From NCBI GenBank assembly GCA_020630975.1, contig JAHDID010000015.1:56211-120210 (forward strand): a stretch of 64,000 nucleotides of DNA. The letters run 5' to 3'. The DNA comes from Verrucomicrobiota bacterium. GTDB lineage: Bacteria; Verrucomicrobiota; Verrucomicrobiia; Verrucomicrobiales; DEV007. The notes beneath the pieces are model-generated. The model made no database searches and was not told where the DNA came from. It saw only the letters and a program-made list of their open reading frames with translations. Each line of letters starts with the position of its first letter. Position 1 is the stretch's first letter. A program made the position numbers and the translations under genes. Shown here piece after piece: positions 63,959 through 64,000 of this stretch.

Positions 63959-64000
63959 CCCGGCGGAGCCGGAACCAAAATCACTGGTGGTGGTAAGTTA

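Overview
The window looks like chromosomal DNA of a glycan-degrading member of the PVC superphylum, most likely Verrucomicrobiota, with Planctomycetota as the alternative. The evidence is the gene content. There are six sulfatase genes, a sialidase, an SGNH esterase and an acetyl-xylan-esterase-like hydrolase. There are also five modules of the families expanded in these phyla: DUF1501, DUF1552, DUF1549/DUF1553, DUF1592/1588/1585/1587/1595 and DUF1800. A Pirellula/Verrucomicrobium-type dehydrogenase with a haem domain, LamG domains and the C-terminal 'YALGGNP' signature of verrucomicrobial secreted proteins fit as well. No rRNA, tRNA, CRISPR array, phage gene or complete insertion sequence was seen.

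Layout. 1-5.2 kb (minus strand): a partial Hsp70-like ATPase preceded by a GrpE-like protein, an M23 lipoprotein peptidase, an exported protein of unknown function and a sulfatase. 5.3-14.1 kb (plus): a second sulfatase, a CNNM/CorC membrane protein, an overlapping methyltransferase/acyltransferase pair in which the second gene carries a degenerate and probably frameshifted AMP-binding-like domain, and a 921-residue exported protein of unknown function. 14.1-18 kb (minus): a DUF1552 + DUF1592 module. 18.2-21 kb (plus): an AttH/CrtC-like lipocalin protein and an SGNH hydrolase. 21-23.7 kb: a repeat element with 19-bp inverted ends, a P-loop kinase and a sulfatase broken by one in-frame stop. 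23.8-25.8 kb (plus): an M3 oligopeptidase and a short ankyrin-like protein. 25.8-40.1 kb (minus): three modules in a row, DUF1549/1553+DUF1501, DUF1800+DUF1501+pseudopilin-like, and SHD1-DUF1549/1553+DUF1501.

40.3-44.5 kb (plus): one 1367-residue polypeptide joins a metallophosphoesterase, a complete Hanks-type Ser/Thr kinase, one membrane helix and LamG-like outer domains. This is the most striking gene of the window. 44.5-47.9 kb (minus): a sulfatase and a hybrid histidine kinase. 48-54.6 kb (plus): DUF1552, DUF1592, a sulfatase and an EF-hand esterase. 54.6-64 kb: a tandem hairpin repeat, the dehydrogenase/haem protein on the minus strand, then on the plus strand a DUF5522-PP-loop protein, a PQQ-propeller protein, a sialidase, a third copy of the hairpin-rich element and a last sulfatase.

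How the parts fit (inference): exported sulfatases, sialidase and esterases would strip sulfate, sialic acid and acyl groups from a complex host or algal glycan. The Tat-exported DUF1501/DUF1552 proteins, which are distant relatives of the sulfatase/alkaline phosphatase fold, always sit beside a large Sec-exported partner that usually has CxxCH haem motifs. Two multi-domain sensors, the phosphatase-kinase-LamG protein and the hybrid histidine kinase, flank one sulfatase and could link glycan detection to gene control. Repeats of at least four kinds sit between the genes, and one kind overlaps or adjoins gene starts.
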